Made by a program: the position numbers and the translations under genes. Of a DNA stretch of 64,000 nucleotides, positions 1-11,203 are shown piece by piece. The notes below the pieces were generated by a model, which was not told the origin of the DNA, made no database searches, and was given only the letters and a program-made list of their open reading frames with translations. Numbering within the stretch: position 1 is the stretch's first letter; the number at the start of each line of letters is the position of its first letter. This stretch comes from Rhodoferax sp. GW822-FHT02A01 (GTDB taxonomy: Bacteria; Pseudomonadota; Gammaproteobacteria; Burkholderiales; Burkholderiaceae_C): positions 1,674,001-1,738,000 of the forward strand of contig NZ_CP152376.1 of assembly GCF_038784515.1 (NCBI RefSeq). The letters run 5' to 3'.

Positions 1-1
1 G

Positions 2-976
2 AACAACGCTGAGATTGACGAACTGTTCCGCATCATCCGCCAGCTCAAGAGCGAGGGCGTAGGCATTGTCTACATCTCCCACAAGATGGATGAGATCCAG
101 CGCATCGCCGATCGCATCACGGTCATGCGCGACGGCACCTACATCAATACCGTGCCTGCGACCACCCCGATGGCTGAGGTCATTGCCATGATGGTCGGGC
201 GCCGCCTGGAGCACACGCAAAAGACCATTCCCGACACTTCGGGCAACGAGGTGCTGCTGGATGTGCGCGGCCTCAACCGCGGACGCATCATTCGTGACGT
301 CAGCTTCCAGGTGCGCCGCGGCGAAATTTTGGGCTTTGCCGGACTCATGGGCGCAGGGCGTACCGAAGTGGCACGTGCCGTGTTCGGCGCCGACCCGCTG
401 GAGTCCGGAGAGGTTCGGGTGAACGGCAAGCCCATTCGCCTGACCTCGCCGCAAGACGCGGTGCGGGCCGGCATCGGCTATCTGTCGGAAGACCGCAAGC
501 ACTTCGGCCTGGCCACCGGCATGGACGTGGAGGCCAACATCACGCTGCCCAGCCTGTCGCGCTGGCTCAAGCTGGGCATGTTCATGAACCGCCCGGCGAT
601 GCGGGAGGTTGCAGCGCAGATGGTGGAGAAGCTGCGCATCAAGACACCCTCGCTGACACAGACCGCACGGCTGCTGTCCGGCGGCAACCAGCAGAAGGTG
701 GTGATTGCCAAATGGCTGGTGCGCGACTGCGAAGTGCTGATCTTTGATGAACCCACGCGCGGCATCGATGTGGGCGCCAAGAGCGAGATCTACAAGCTGC
801 TCAACGAGCTGGCGGCACAGGGGCGCGCCATCATCGTCATCTCCAGCGAACTGCCGGAAGTGCTGCAGCTCAGCCACCGCGTGCTGGTGATGTGCGAGGG
901 CCGCGTCACCGGCGAGGTGCGCGGTGATGTCGCCACCCAGGAAAGTCTCATGGCCCTGGCCACCCGGCGCGAATGA
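2..976 (+). CDS. Sugar ABC transporter ATP-binding protein, RbsA/XylG type (5' partial)
   Basis: The reading frame is open from base 2, so the gene begins upstream of the window. What remains is the end of the first nucleotide-binding domain (YISHKMDE switch region) and the whole second domain. That domain has the family's characteristic degenerate Walker A (GLMGAGRTE, Arg in place of Lys, normal for RbsA-type second domains), an LSGGNQQK signature and the Walker B stretch [13 protein letters not shown]. Such proteins are fused double ATPases that power monosaccharide import at the inner membrane. The stop overlaps the next start as ATGA, so it is translationally coupled to the permease. The enzymes downstream suggest L-fucose or a related 6-deoxy sugar as substrate; that is inference. 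Confidence 0.93.
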   Translation, partial: NNAEIDELFRIIRQLKSEGVGIVYISHKMDEIQRIADRITVMRDGTYINTVPATTPMAEVIAMMVGRRLEHTQKTIPDTSGNEVLLDVRGLNRGRIIRDVSFQVRRGEILGFAGLMGAGRTEVARAVFGADPLESGEVRVNGKPIRLTSPQDAVRAGIGYLSEDRKHFGLATGMDVEANITLPSLSRWLKLGMFMNRPAMREVAAQMVEKLRIKTPSLTQTARLLSGGNQQKVVIAKWLVRDCEVLIFDEPTRGIDVGAKSEIYKLLNELAAQGRAIIVISSELPEVLQLSHRVLVMCEGRVTGEVRGDVATQESLMALATRRE

Positions 977-1998
977 AACCTACAACAAGGCTAGCAATGA
1001 CCCAATCAACTTCCTCTTCCTCCTGGTTGGCGCGTCTGTCCGGCGGACAGGCCAAACAGAAACTGCTGGCCTTTGCCAGCCTGATCGCGCTGATCCTGGT
1101 TTTCACCGTGCTCAAGCCCGATGCCTTCATGACCGAGGACAACATCATCGGCATCCTGCAGTCCACCACGGTGATTGGCGTGCTGGCCATTGCCAGCACG
1201 TTCATCATCATTACCTCGGGCATCGACCTTTCGGTCGGCGTGCTCATGACCTTCTGCGCCGTCATGGCGGGCGTGTTCATGGTGAACTGGGGCATGCCGC
1301 TGATGCTGGGTGCGCCGTGTGCCATCGCCGTGGGTGCCTTGTGCGGCACCACTTCCGGACTGGCCATCACCAAGCTGCGGGTGCCGCCCTTCATCGCCAC
1401 GCTGGGCATGATGATGCTGCTCAAGGGCGCCTCCCTCATCATCACGGCCACCCGCCCCATCTACTTCAGCGACGTGAATGGTTTTGACCAGATTGCGCTG
1501 GGCTCGCTCATCGGTGACCTGATCCCCTCGCTGCAGATTCCCAATGGCGTGCTGATTTTGTTTGTGATGGCGGGCTTGTGTGCGGTGGTGCTCAACAAGA
1601 CGGCGCTGGGCCGCTACACCTTTGCGCTGGGCAGCAACGAAGAGGCGGTGCGCCTGTCGGGCGTGAATGTGGACCGCTGGAAGATCATCGTCTACGCCTT
1701 CAGCGGCGGCATCTGCGGTGTGGCCGGTCTGCTGATCGCCTCACGTCTGAACTCGGCGCAACCGGCACTGGGCCAGGGCTATGAGCTCGACGCCATCGCG
1801 GCGGTGGTCATAGGCGGCACTTCGCTCAGCGGTGGTGTGGGCACGATTCTGGGAACCATCATCGGCGCCTTCATCATGAGCGTGCTGATCAACGGCCTGC
1901 GCATCATGTCGGTGGCGCAGGAATGGCAGATGGTGCTGACCGGCCTGATCATCATCCTGGCCGTCTACACCGACAACCTGCGCCGCAACAAGAAATAA
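973..1998 (+). CDS. Sugar ABC transporter permease, RbsC type
   Basis: A 341-residue polytopic inner-membrane protein with about eight to ten hydrophobic segments and the typical BPD_transp_2 motifs: a [15 protein letters not shown] segment and, near the C-terminus, a Gly-rich [15 protein letters not shown] loop. It forms the channel for the sugar importer encoded on both sides of it. The start at 973 overlaps the ATPase stop by four bases; a second in-frame ATG at 997 would remove eight polar residues and cannot be excluded. The length is normal for the family. Confidence 0.93.
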   Translation: MKPTTRLAMTQSTSSSSWLARLSGGQAKQKLLAFASLIALILVFTVLKPDAFMTEDNIIGILQSTTVIGVLAIASTFIIITSGIDLSVGVLMTFCAVMAGVFMVNWGMPLMLGAPCAIAVGALCGTTSGLAITKLRVPPFIATLGMMMLLKGASLIITATRPIYFSDVNGFDQIALGSLIGDLIPSLQIPNGVLILFVMAGLCAVVLNKTALGRYTFALGSNEEAVRLSGVNVDRWKIIVYAFSGGICGVAGLLIASRLNSAQPALGQGYELDAIAAVVIGGTSLSGGVGTILGTIIGAFIMSVLINGLRIMSVAQEWQMVLTGLIIILAVYTDNLRRNKK

Positions 1999-2091
1999 GG
2001 AGAGCTGCAAATGCGCGACGCCCAGCAGCCGCATGCCCACTATCCACAGGATTTTTTTCGTGTGACAACTTTTTTTCAACAGGAGACAACC

Positions 2092-3036
2092 ATGAACGCA
2101 AAGAGAAAACTACTGGCCCTCACCGCTGGTCTGGCATTGGCAGGTTTTGCCGGCATCGCCTCGGCCCAGGAGATATACATCCCTCTGATCTCCAAAGGCT
2201 TTCAGCACCAGTTCTGGCAGGCCGTGAAGCAGGGTGCCGACCAGGCTGGCAAGGACTTCAAGGTCAAGGTCACCTTTGAAGGCCCCGAGACCGAGCAACA
2301 GGTGGACAAGCAGATCGACATGCTGTCGGCTGCCCTTGCCAAGAAGCCTGCCGCCATTGGTTTTGCCGCGCTGGACAGCAAGGCCGCCATTCCACTGCTC
2401 AAGAAGGCCCAGGCCGCCAAGATTCCCGTGATCGCATTTGACTCCGGCGTGGACAGCGACATCGTGCTGACCACTGCACAGACCGACAGCAAGGCAGCTG
2501 CTGCGCTGGCTGCAGACAAGATGGCCGAGAAAATCGGCGGTGAAGGCGAAGTGGCCGTGATCGGTCATGACCAGACCAGCACCACCGGCACCGGCCGCCG
2601 CGACGGCTTTGTCGACCAGATCAAGGCCAAGTACCCCAAGATCAAGGTGGTGGACATCCAGTACGGTGGCGGTGACCACCTGAAGTCCGCTGAAATTGCC
2701 AAGACCCTGCTGCAGGCCCACCCCAAGCTCAAGGGCATCTTTGGTACCAACGAAGGTTCCGCCATCGGTGCCGGCAAGGGCCTGAAGGAAGCCAAGAAGA
2801 CTGGTGTGGTCATCATCGGCTTTGACTCGGGCAAGGCACAGAAGGACATGATCAATGACGGCACCATTGCCGGCGCGATCACGCAGAACCCGGTGGGCAT
2901 CGGCTACAAGACGGTTGAGGCTGCAGTCAAGGCACTCAAGGGCGAGAAGCTGCCCAAGATCATCGACACCGGCTTCTACTACTACGACAAGTCCAACATG
3001 GCAGATCCCAAGATTGCTGCCGTGCTTTACGACTGA
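2092..3036 (+). CDS. Periplasmic sugar-binding protein of the ABC transporter (RbsB-like)
   Basis: A 314-residue periplasmic-binding protein of the LacI/RbsB-like fold (Peripla_BP_4). It starts with a classic signal peptide (MNAKRK, a hydrophobic core, then cleavage after ASA, about residue 24). The mature part shows the ribose-binding style segment PLISKGFQHQFW, with aromatic residues likely to stack on sugar, and the hinge region IGFDSGKAQKDMI. I chose the ATG at 2092 because AGGAGACAA lies 3-11 bases upstream and the signal peptide begins there; the frame is open further upstream to 2011 without a ribosome site. It is the third component of the importer. The ligand is inferred from the neighbouring L-fuconate genes. 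Confidence 0.93.
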   Translation: MNAKRKLLALTAGLALAGFAGIASAQEIYIPLISKGFQHQFWQAVKQGADQAGKDFKVKVTFEGPETEQQVDKQIDMLSAALAKKPAAIGFAALDSKAAIPLLKKAQAAKIPVIAFDSGVDSDIVLTTAQTDSKAAAALAADKMAEKIGGEGEVAVIGHDQTSTTGTGRRDGFVDQIKAKYPKIKVVDIQYGGGDHLKSAEIAKTLLQAHPKLKGIFGTNEGSAIGAGKGLKEAKKTGVVIIGFDSGKAQKDMINDGTIAGAITQNPVGIGYKTVEAAVKALKGEKLPKIIDTGFYYYDKSNMADPKIAAVLYD

Positions 3037-3047
3037 AATGCACCCCC

Positions 3048-3095
3048 GAGCGGCTGCGCCGCTCCCCCTTCTCTCGCCTGCGGCGGGAGGGGGGG
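3048..3095 (+). repeat. Tandem GC-rich stem-loops between transporter and catabolic genes
   Basis: Two hairpins lie back to back just after the binding-protein stop. The first has a perfect 7-bp stem GAGCGGC-TGC-GCCGCTC (3048-3064). The second has CTCTCGCC-TGC-GGCGGGAG (3071-3089, one wobble pair), flanked by C and G runs that lengthen it. No U-run follows, so a simple intrinsic terminator is unlikely. Placed after a binding-protein gene, such structures often protect upstream mRNA or dampen read-through. It may also be a dispersed intergenic repeat. Confidence 0.5.
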
Positions 3096-3167
3096 CGCAC
3101 CCGGCGGCCTGGCAGAGCCAGTTCCGCGGGTGCCCTGAATTCGAATGTTGATTGAAAAGGAACGATT

Positions 3168-4022
3168 GTGAAACTCGTACGCTACGGATTGCCCGGCCAG
3201 GAAAAGCCCGGTGTGTTGGATACCCAGGGCCGCGTGCGCGACCTCAGCGGCCACATTGCCGATGTAGCTGGTGCCGCGCTGTTGCCCCAGAGCCTGGCCG
3301 CCTTGCGTGGCGTGGATATCGACAGCCTGCCCTTGGTGGCAGGCTCTCCCCAAAAAGACCTGCGACTGGGCCCCTGTGTGGGCAGCGTGGGCAAGTTCAT
3401 CTGCATCGGTCTGAACTACTCTGACCATGCCGCCGAGAGCGGCATGCAGGTGCCGCCTGAGCCGGTGGTCTTCAACAAATGGACCAGCGCCATCGTCGGG
3501 CCGGACGACGCCGTGGAAATTCCCCGCGGCTCCCTCAAGACCGACTGGGAAGTGGAACTGGGCGTGGTGATCGGCAAGGGCGGCCGCTACATCGAAGAGG
3601 CCGATGCGCTATCCCACGTGGCGGGCTACTGCGTGGTCAACGACGTGTCCGAGCGCGAATACCAGCTCGAACGCAGCGGCACCTGGGACAAGGGCAAGGG
3701 CTGCGACACCTTCGGCCCCACCGGCCCCTGGCTGGTGACTGCCGACGAAATTCCCGATCCGCAGGCCCTGAAGATGTGGCTGGAAGTGGATGGCAAGCGC
3801 TACCAGAACGGCAGCACTTCCACCATGGTGTACGGCGTGCGCTTTCTGATCGCCTACCTCAGCCGCTTCATGAGCCTGCAACCGGGCGACGTGATTTCCA
3901 CGGGTACGCCACCCGGCGTGGGCATGGGCCAGAAGCCACCGGTGTACCTGCGCGCCGGACAGACCATCCACCTGGGCATCGAGGGCCTGGGGACGCAAAC
4001 GCAAACCACCAAACAGGCCTGA
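3168..4022 (+). CDS. FAH-family hydrolase, probable 2,4-diketo-3-deoxy-L-fuconate hydrolase
   Basis: A 284-residue fumarylacetoacetate-hydrolase-fold enzyme. The C-terminal catalytic domain (about residues 72-280) carries the metal site: E128 and E130 in DWEVELG, and D159 in NDVSERE. Related enzymes cleave beta-diketo acids. In the non-phosphorylated L-fucose route this step yields pyruvate and L-lactate. The start is GTG at 3168, with AAAGGA at a 6-base spacing. The next gene begins 1 base after the stop, so it is the first catabolic gene of the fuconate operon. Family is certain; the exact substrate is inferred from context. An ureidoglycolate-lyase-like label would be the generic alternative. 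Confidence 0.85.
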   Translation: MKLVRYGLPGQEKPGVLDTQGRVRDLSGHIADVAGAALLPQSLAALRGVDIDSLPLVAGSPQKDLRLGPCVGSVGKFICIGLNYSDHAAESGMQVPPEPVVFNKWTSAIVGPDDAVEIPRGSLKTDWEVELGVVIGKGGRYIEEADALSHVAGYCVVNDVSEREYQLERSGTWDKGKGCDTFGPTGPWLVTADEIPDPQALKMWLEVDGKRYQNGSTSTMVYGVRFLIAYLSRFMSLQPGDVISTGTPPGVGMGQKPPVYLRAGQTIHLGIEGLGTQTQTTKQA

Positions 4023-4023
4023 G

Positions 4024-5312
4024 ATGACCAAGATCACCCACATGCGCGTCGTGGACGTGCGCTTTCCCACGTCCCAACATCTGGATGGCTCGGATGCCAT
4101 GAATCCGGACCCGGACTATTCCGCCGCCTATGTCATCCTGGAAACCGACCAGGCCGAAGTAGAGGGTCATGGTCTGACTTTCACCATCGGTCGTGGCAAC
4201 GAGATCTGCTGCGCCGCCATCGAGGCCATGCGTCACCTGGTGGTGGGGCTGGACATGGATTGGGTGGCAGAAGACATGGGGCGCTTCTGGCGCTATATCA
4301 CCTCCGACAGCCAGCTGCGCTGGATCGGCCCCGACAAGGGCGCCATCCATCTGGCCACCGGTGCCGTGGTCAACGCGGTGTGGGACCTGTGGGCCAAGCT
4401 CGAAGGCGTGCCGGTGTGGAAGCTGGTCGCGCGCATGAGCCCCGAAGAAATCGTCAAGCTCATCGACTTCCGCTACATCACCGACTGCATCACGCCCGAA
4501 GAAGCCCTGGCGCTGTTGCGTGAGCGTGCCGTCGGCAAGGAAGAGCGCTGGGCCACGCTGGAGCGTGAAGGCTATCCCTGCTACACCACCTCGGCCGGCT
4601 GGCTGGGCTACGACGACGACAAGCTGCGCCGCCTGTGCAAGGAAGCGACCGATGCCGGTTTCAACCACATCAAGCTCAAGGTGGGGCGCGACAAGGCCGA
4701 CGACATCCGCCGCCTGCGCATTGCCCGCGAGGTGCTGGGGCCGGACCGCCAGTTGATGATCGACGCCAACCAGGTCTGGGAAGTGAACCAGGCGGTGGAG
4801 TGGGTGCGCGAACTGGCGTTTGCCAAGCCCTGGTTCATCGAAGAACCCACCAGCCCGGACGACATCGAAGGCCACCGCGTGATCCGCGAAGGCGTGCACC
4901 CGGTCAAAGTGGCTACCGGCGAGATGTGCCAGAACCGCATCATCTTCAAGCAGCTCATCATGCGCGGCGCCATCGACGTGGTGCAGATAGACTCCTGCCG
5001 ACTCGGTGGCGTGAACGAGATCCTCGCCGTCATGCTGATGGCTGCCAAGTACAAGCTGCCGGTGTGTCCGCACGCCGGTGGCGTGGGACTGTGCGAATAC
5101 GTGCAGCACCTTTCCATGATCGACTACCTGTGCATTGCCGGCACCCGCGAGGGCCGCGTCATCGAGTTCGTGGACCATCTGCATGAGCACTTTGTGGACC
5201 CCTGCGTGATCGAGAACGCAGCCTACATGCCGCCCACGGCGCCGGGCTTCTCCATCGAGATGAAGGCGGCATCCATCGCGCAATACACCTTCAGGCGCGA
5301 CGCGCAAGCAGC

Positions 5313-5316
<4 letters not shown>
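4024..5316 (+). CDS. L-fuconate dehydratase (enolase superfamily)
   Basis: A 430-residue mandelate-racemase/enolase-superfamily enzyme. Visible catalytic residues fit the fuconate dehydratase subgroup: K217 and K219 in HIKLKVG, metal ligands D247 (IDANQVW), E273 (EEPTSPDD) and E300 (ATGEM), and H350 in CPHAGG. The numbering nearly matches the characterised Xanthomonas FucD. It dehydrates L-fuconate to 2-keto-3-deoxy-L-fuconate in the cytoplasm. It follows the FAH hydrolase by one base and overlaps the lactonase by four, so all three are co-translated. Confidence 0.9.
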
Positions 5317-6987
<1,671 letters not shown>

Positions 6988-7000
6988 ACATCGAGCTGCA

Positions 7001-7351
7001 ATGGAGCACCGCATGCGTTACGCCCTGGCCCTGGATCTGGTGGACGATGCACAGCGCATCGCCGATTACGAAAAAGCCCACGAGAAAATCTGGCCCGAGG
7101 TGCGCGACCATCTGCGCGCGCAAGGCGTGCTGGCCATGGAGATCTACCGCCTGGGCACGCGGCTGTTCATGATCATGGAGGTGGACCCGGCGGTCTACAG
7201 TGCCGAGGGCATGGCCCGCGCGTCCCTGGAGAACCCGGCCATCGTGCGCTGGGAAGAGCTGATGTGGACCTACCAGGCGCCAACGCCCTGGACCCCTGCG
7301 GGCGAGAAGTGGGTTGCTATGACGCGGATCTTTGATTTGGCTGCGCAGTAG
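7001..7351 (+). CDS. L-rhamnose/L-fucose mutarotase (RhaM family)
   Basis: A 116-residue dimeric alpha/beta-barrel mutarotase-like protein. The start region MRYALALDL, the motif YEKAHEKIWPEV with the catalytic-type His, and the C-terminal WTPAGEKWVAM are typical of the RhaM family. It speeds anomer exchange of the imported sugar for the dehydrogenase. ATG at 7001 is taken as start; ATG at 7013 (MRYALAL) is equally plausible. It is the last gene of the operon, 13 bases after the SDR gene. Confidence 0.85.
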   Translation: MEHRMRYALALDLVDDAQRIADYEKAHEKIWPEVRDHLRAQGVLAMEIYRLGTRLFMIMEVDPAVYSAEGMARASLENPAIVRWEELMWTYQAPTPWTPAGEKWVAMTRIFDLAAQ

Positions 7352-7405
7352 CCTTGCTGACGCAGGACGTCATGGCGCTCAGCGCAGCGGCATCAAGGAG
7401 GAGGC

Positions 7406-7452
7406 CGCAGGCCGGGGGACAGCTGCGGAGCTGAGTGCCGTGGCGGCCTGCG
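7406..7452. terminator. Possible hairpin between convergent genes
   Basis: CGCAGGCC at 7406-7413 pairs with GGCCTGCG at 7445-7452, and the loop contains a small AGCT-GCGG-AGCT stem. It lies between the mutarotase stop and the end of the opposing lipoprotein gene, where a bidirectional terminator would be expected. There is no clear U-run, so confidence is low. Confidence 0.3.
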
Positions 7453-7464
7453 TCCGAGGGGACG

Positions 7465-9135
7465 TTAAAAGTCCAACCGGTCCCGCGTATTGACCACCGG
7501 CACACCCACATCCATGGCGTAGTTGGTACGTGATGGCGTGGCAGACACGCTCAGCACACCACCCGAGAAAGTACCCATGGCCGTGACCAGATCACCGGCT
7601 GCAACCGTCTGCATCGGCAGGGTATGCGGCTTGTAGATGGACGCAGGATCGGCACTCACCGCCACACCATGGATGGAGAAGGTCGTGGGCGTTCCGGAGA
7701 CGGAACTGTTGGATACCGCGGGGCTGGCGTCCACCACGCCCGATACGCTGGCGACCGTGGACGCCGGGACGATGGCAACCGAGAGAGCCGTGAGCTTGCC
7801 GCTGCTGTCGACCTCGGAGCGCACCACCACATGCTTGGAGGTGCTGGCACCCAGGTAGGTGGCAAAGGTGCTGATGTTGAAGGGGTTGACCGACTGATCG
7901 CGGTCATCCCAATGGCGTATGGACATATCCACCAGACGCGTTTGCGCATTCACATTCACGGTCTGACCCAGCAGGCTGAAGGTGTAGGTCGCACCGGCGC
8001 TGACCGTGGTGACATTGGATGCGTCACCCTGCAAACCCAGACTCACGGTGGCGGCCGCACGGATGGTCTTGAGCGTCGTGGCGCTCACGGTCTGGCCGGA
8101 GGTGCTGATGGTTCCCATCACTTCCACCAGATCACCTACCGCGGGCAGTGAAGTACCCGAGGGCAGGCCGCTTGCATCCACCGTCACGCCACGCACCACA
8201 AAGGTCGTTGTGCCAACGGATGACACTACGCCTTCGAGCTCCAGTGTCTGGCCGGAACTCTGCACCGGCAGCTTGGAAGCCAGGCGGGCTACGCTGGGTG
8301 CAAAGCTGACCGCTGGCAACACGCTGGGAGCCGTGGCCGAGCCCACAGAGACCACCTGCGCGGCGGTATAGGCTGTGGCGCAGGGGGCAGTGGTGCCCGA
8401 GACGCGGCAGGTGGTGGAGGTGAGATCCAGCGTCAAACCGCCGATGGTGGGCGTGAGGCCCGCAGCGCTGACCGGTCCTTCCACCTTGAAGTTGAATTTG
8501 TTGGACGTGGATGCTGGCTGGTCCGCAGCAGAGATCAGGGTGGCAACCACATTGGTGCCGCCGGACGAGCCGGAGAACAGATAGCCATGCACCGTGATGT
8601 AGGTGCCGGGTGCACTGGCGGAAGTGCTCGCGGTGAGGGCGCCCAGGCCGGAGATCGCGGTGCAGGTTGCAGGGGAAGCCGTCGCGCAGGCGCGGTGGTC
8701 ACTGAAGTTGGTGGAGGCGGTCACCTGCACGGTCTGGCCCATGACGGTGACGGTGCTGGCCGTGGTATCCGTGGCATCGGTATAGCCGCGCACCAGGGGG
8801 TGGATGTGCAGCTCGCTGGCTTCGCTCGTGCTGCCGCCGGAGCCCGGTGTGACGTCCACCACCATGCCGACCTCCAGGTCCTTGGCAGTCAGAGTCGTTC
8901 CGTTGTCGTCATCGAAGAACTGGGCCCGTCCGGTGCCGAATTCGTGGCCGTTGACGAATACGCTGCCGAAGGCGGTGATGGTTCCGCTGCTGCTGGCGAC
9001 TGAAGTGCTGGCGCCGCTGGAAGAGCTGGATGAACCCCCACCGCCACAGGCCACCAGGGCCGAAGCAAGCACCAGGCTTGCGGTGACGCCGAAATAAACA
9101 GAGCGCCTGGAAAGGAAGTTGGTATACGCAAACAT
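7465..9135 (-). CDS. DUF5666-type surface lipoprotein
   Basis: A 556-residue predicted lipoprotein. The signal peptide ends in the lipobox LVAC (Cys30), followed by a Gly/Ser-rich linker. The rest is a chain of small beta-rich modules with repeated patterns such as ITAFGSVFVNGHEF, LEVGMVVDVTPG and LTALSVAI, typical of tandem DUF5666 domains. It is Ser/Thr/Val-rich with almost no cysteine. It lies 137 bases downstream of the efflux permease on the same strand and may be a late member of that transcript. Function is unknown; an extracellular or envelope role is all the sequence supports. Confidence 0.85.
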   Translation of the reverse strand: MFAYTNFLSRRSVYFGVTASLVLASALVACGGGGSSSSSSGASTSVASSSGTITAFGSVFVNGHEFGTGRAQFFDDDNGTTLTAKDLEVGMVVDVTPGSGGSTSEASELHIHPLVRGYTDATDTTASTVTVMGQTVQVTASTNFSDHRACATASPATCTAISGLGALTASTSASAPGTYITVHGYLFSGSSGGTNVVATLISAADQPASTSNKFNFKVEGPVSAAGLTPTIGGLTLDLTSTTCRVSGTTAPCATAYTAAQVVSVGSATAPSVLPAVSFAPSVARLASKLPVQSSGQTLELEGVVSSVGTTTFVVRGVTVDASGLPSGTSLPAVGDLVEVMGTISTSGQTVSATTLKTIRAAATVSLGLQGDASNVTTVSAGATYTFSLLGQTVNVNAQTRLVDMSIRHWDDRDQSVNPFNISTFATYLGASTSKHVVVRSEVDSSGKLTALSVAIVPASTVASVSGVVDASPAVSNSSVSGTPTTFSIHGVAVSADPASIYKPHTLPMQTVAAGDLVTAMGTFSGGVLSVSATPSRTNYAMDVGVPVVNTRDRLDF

Positions 9136-9272
9136 GAAGGCTCCCAGAAATTTGCAGGCACACGCCCGACTGTGCGGATTCTAGGAATGGGGACTGCAAA
9201 AGCCCGCACCTTTGTAGGGAAATTGTGTAACCGGAGGTAACCACCGGCGACCCTATTTACTTCAAGGCAGTG

Positions 9273-10481
9273 TCACTCGTGGCGCAGCGCTTCAATCGGG
9301 TTCAGGCGGGCTGCTCTGCGGGCCGGGAAAAAACCAAATATCACACCGATGGCAGCAGAGAACAGGAAGGACAGCAGGTTCACCGACGGGTTGAACAGAT
9401 AGGGCACCTGCATCACTGAGGCCAGCAGCACCGAGGCGCCCAAGGCCAGAACCACGCCTATCAGGCCGCCCAGAGAAGACAGCACCACCGCCTCGATCAG
9501 GAACTGGGACAACACCTCTCTCTCCAGCGCACCAATGGCCAGGCGCAGTCCGATCTCGCGGGTGCGTTCGGTCACGCTCACCAGCATGATGTTCATGATG
9601 CCGATGCCGCCCACCAGCAGACTCACGGCGGCCACTGCGCCCAGCAGCATGGTCATGACCTTGGTGGTGCCGGAGAAGGCCTCGGCCAGTTGCTTGGTGT
9701 CGAGCACATTGAAATTGTCCTCGTCGCCTTCGGCCAGTTTGCGGCGCTCGCGCAGCAGTTGCGTGAGGCTGGCCTTGAGGCGGGTGGCATCACTGCCTTC
9801 GGCCATGGATACCAGCAAGGTGTTGACGCGTGTGCTACCGGTGATGCGACGTTGCAGCGTCTTGAGGGGGATCAGCACGACATCGTCCTGGTCGTTGCCA
9901 AAACTGCCTTGCCCCTTGGAGCCCAGAATGCCGATCACTTCGCAGGAAATCTTCTTGACCCGGAGCTGCTCCCCCAGAACCGGGCGGCTGCCAAACAGTT
10001 CCTTGCGCACCGTTTCACCAATCAGACAGACGGCCGAGCCGGCCGTCAACTCGTCATCGGAAAACACGCGGCCGCTGCCCACCGTCCAGTTGCCGGTCAC
10101 CAGCCAGGCGTTGGTACTGCCGACCACGCTGCTCGACCAGTTGCGGCCGTTGGCTACCAGCGTGGCTGCGCTGCGGCCTTCCGGTGCCACGGCCAGGATG
10201 CCGCCGATCTGGCTGGCAATCGCGTCGGCATCGCCGTCCTTGAAGGAGGGTGCCGTGGCGCCCGTGCTGCCGGGCCCCATGCGTTGTCCGGGGCGTATCT
10301 GCAGCAGATTGATGCCCAGGCCGGATATCTGGTTCTGCACGGCCACCGTGGCGCCATTGCCCAGCGTCACCATGGTGATGACCGCGCTGACACCGATGAC
10401 GATTCCCAGAATCGTCAGAAAGGATCGAAGCAGGTTGCGCCGGATCGAGCGCAATGCCAGGAGCAAGGTGTTCAGCAACAT
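9273..10481 (-). CDS. MacB-like ABC transporter permease (FtsX domain)
   Basis: A 402-residue permease. One N-terminal membrane segment (about 17-40) is followed by a periplasmic MacB_PCD domain (about 45-250) and three C-terminal membrane segments of the FtsX type, with the family motif VTERTREIGLRLAIGA. In MacAB-TolC systems this mechanotransmission permease drives efflux of peptides, macrolides or lipopeptides through the adaptor. Here the ATPase is a separate gene overlapping it by one base (TGATG), unlike E. coli MacB where the two are fused. The substrate cannot be told. Confidence 0.9.
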   Translation of the reverse strand: MLLNTLLLALRSIRRNLLRSFLTILGIVIGVSAVITMVTLGNGATVAVQNQISGLGINLLQIRPGQRMGPGSTGATAPSFKDGDADAIASQIGGILAVAPEGRSAATLVANGRNWSSSVVGSTNAWLVTGNWTVGSGRVFSDDELTAGSAVCLIGETVRKELFGSRPVLGEQLRVKKISCEVIGILGSKGQGSFGNDQDDVVLIPLKTLQRRITGSTRVNTLLVSMAEGSDATRLKASLTQLLRERRKLAEGDEDNFNVLDTKQLAEAFSGTTKVMTMLLGAVAAVSLLVGGIGIMNIMLVSVTERTREIGLRLAIGALEREVLSQFLIEAVVLSSLGGLIGVVLALGASVLLASVMQVPYLFNPSVNLLSFLFSAAIGVIFGFFPARRAARLNPIEALRHE

Positions 10482-11203
10482 CAGGCCACCACCTTTGCAC
10501 CCGTGGGATGGGGATTGATCTCGTCGCTGGCGACCAGGCCGTCTACACAGTGGACGATACGCTTGGCGTAGGCCGCCATGTCCGGCTCATGGGTGACCAT
10601 GAGTATGGTGATGCCGCGCGTGACGTTGAGCTGCCACAGCAGGTCCATGATTTCCTGGCTGCGGTGCGTGTCCAGGTTGCCGGTGGGTTCGTCCGCTAGC
10701 AGTACGGCCGGCTCGGTCACGATGGCCCGGGCAATGGCCACGCGCTGCTGCTGTCCGCCCGACAGCTCGGCAGGTGTGTGTTGTGCCCACTCGGCCAGTC
10801 CCACCGATTCGAGCGCCTTGGCAGCGGCGGCATGGCGCAATTTGGCGGAGCCGCCGCGGTACAGCAGTGGCAGCTCGACGTTCTCCTGGGCCGAGGTACG
10901 CGCCAGCAGGTTGAAGCCCTGAAACACAAAACCCAGCGAAAGCCGCCGCAGCCGCGCGCGCTGGTCGCGCGTGAGTGTCTCCACGTGCACGCCCTTGAAC
11001 AGGTACTCGCCCGAGGTGGGTGTGTCCAGGCAGCCCAGCATGTTCATCAGCGTCGATTTGCCCGAACCGCTGGGGCCCATGACGGCCACAAAGTCGCCGG
11101 CTTGGATGGTCAGGTTGATTCCCTTGAGCGCCTGCAGCGCGGTCGCTCCCTCTCCATACACCCGGACGATGTTCCTCAGCTCGATCAGGGGCACAGCACT
11201 CAT
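10481..11203 (-). CDS. MacB/LolD-type ABC transporter ATPase
   Basis: A 240-residue ATPase with Walker A GPSGSGKST (about residues 42-50), the Q-loop in GFVFQGFNLL, signature LSGGQQQRVAIARA, Walker B VLLADEPTGNLD and the H-loop VTHEPDMA. Cytoplasmic subunit partnering the downstream FtsX permease. It overlaps the adaptor gene by four bases and the permease gene by one, so the three are translationally coupled. Confidence 0.93.
   Translation of the reverse strand: MSAVPLIELRNIVRVYGEGATALQALKGINLTIQAGDFVAVMGPSGSGKSTLMNMLGCLDTPTSGEYLFKGVHVETLTRDQRARLRRLSLGFVFQGFNLLARTSAQENVELPLLYRGGSAKLRHAAAAKALESVGLAEWAQHTPAELSGGQQQRVAIARAIVTEPAVLLADEPTGNLDTHRSQEIMDLLWQLNVTRGITILMVTHEPDMAAYAKRIVHCVDGLVASDEINPHPTGAKVVA

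Noticed and set aside
2110..2721. Long open frame on the minus strand over the sugar-binding protein gene
   Set aside because: It is a codon-bias shadow of a well-supported periplasmic-binding protein, with no ribosome site or recognisable domain.
3868..5307. 479-codon minus-strand open frame opposite the fuconate dehydratase gene
   Set aside because: The plus-strand gene has all catalytic residues of its family; the opposite frame is His/Val-rich shadow sequence.
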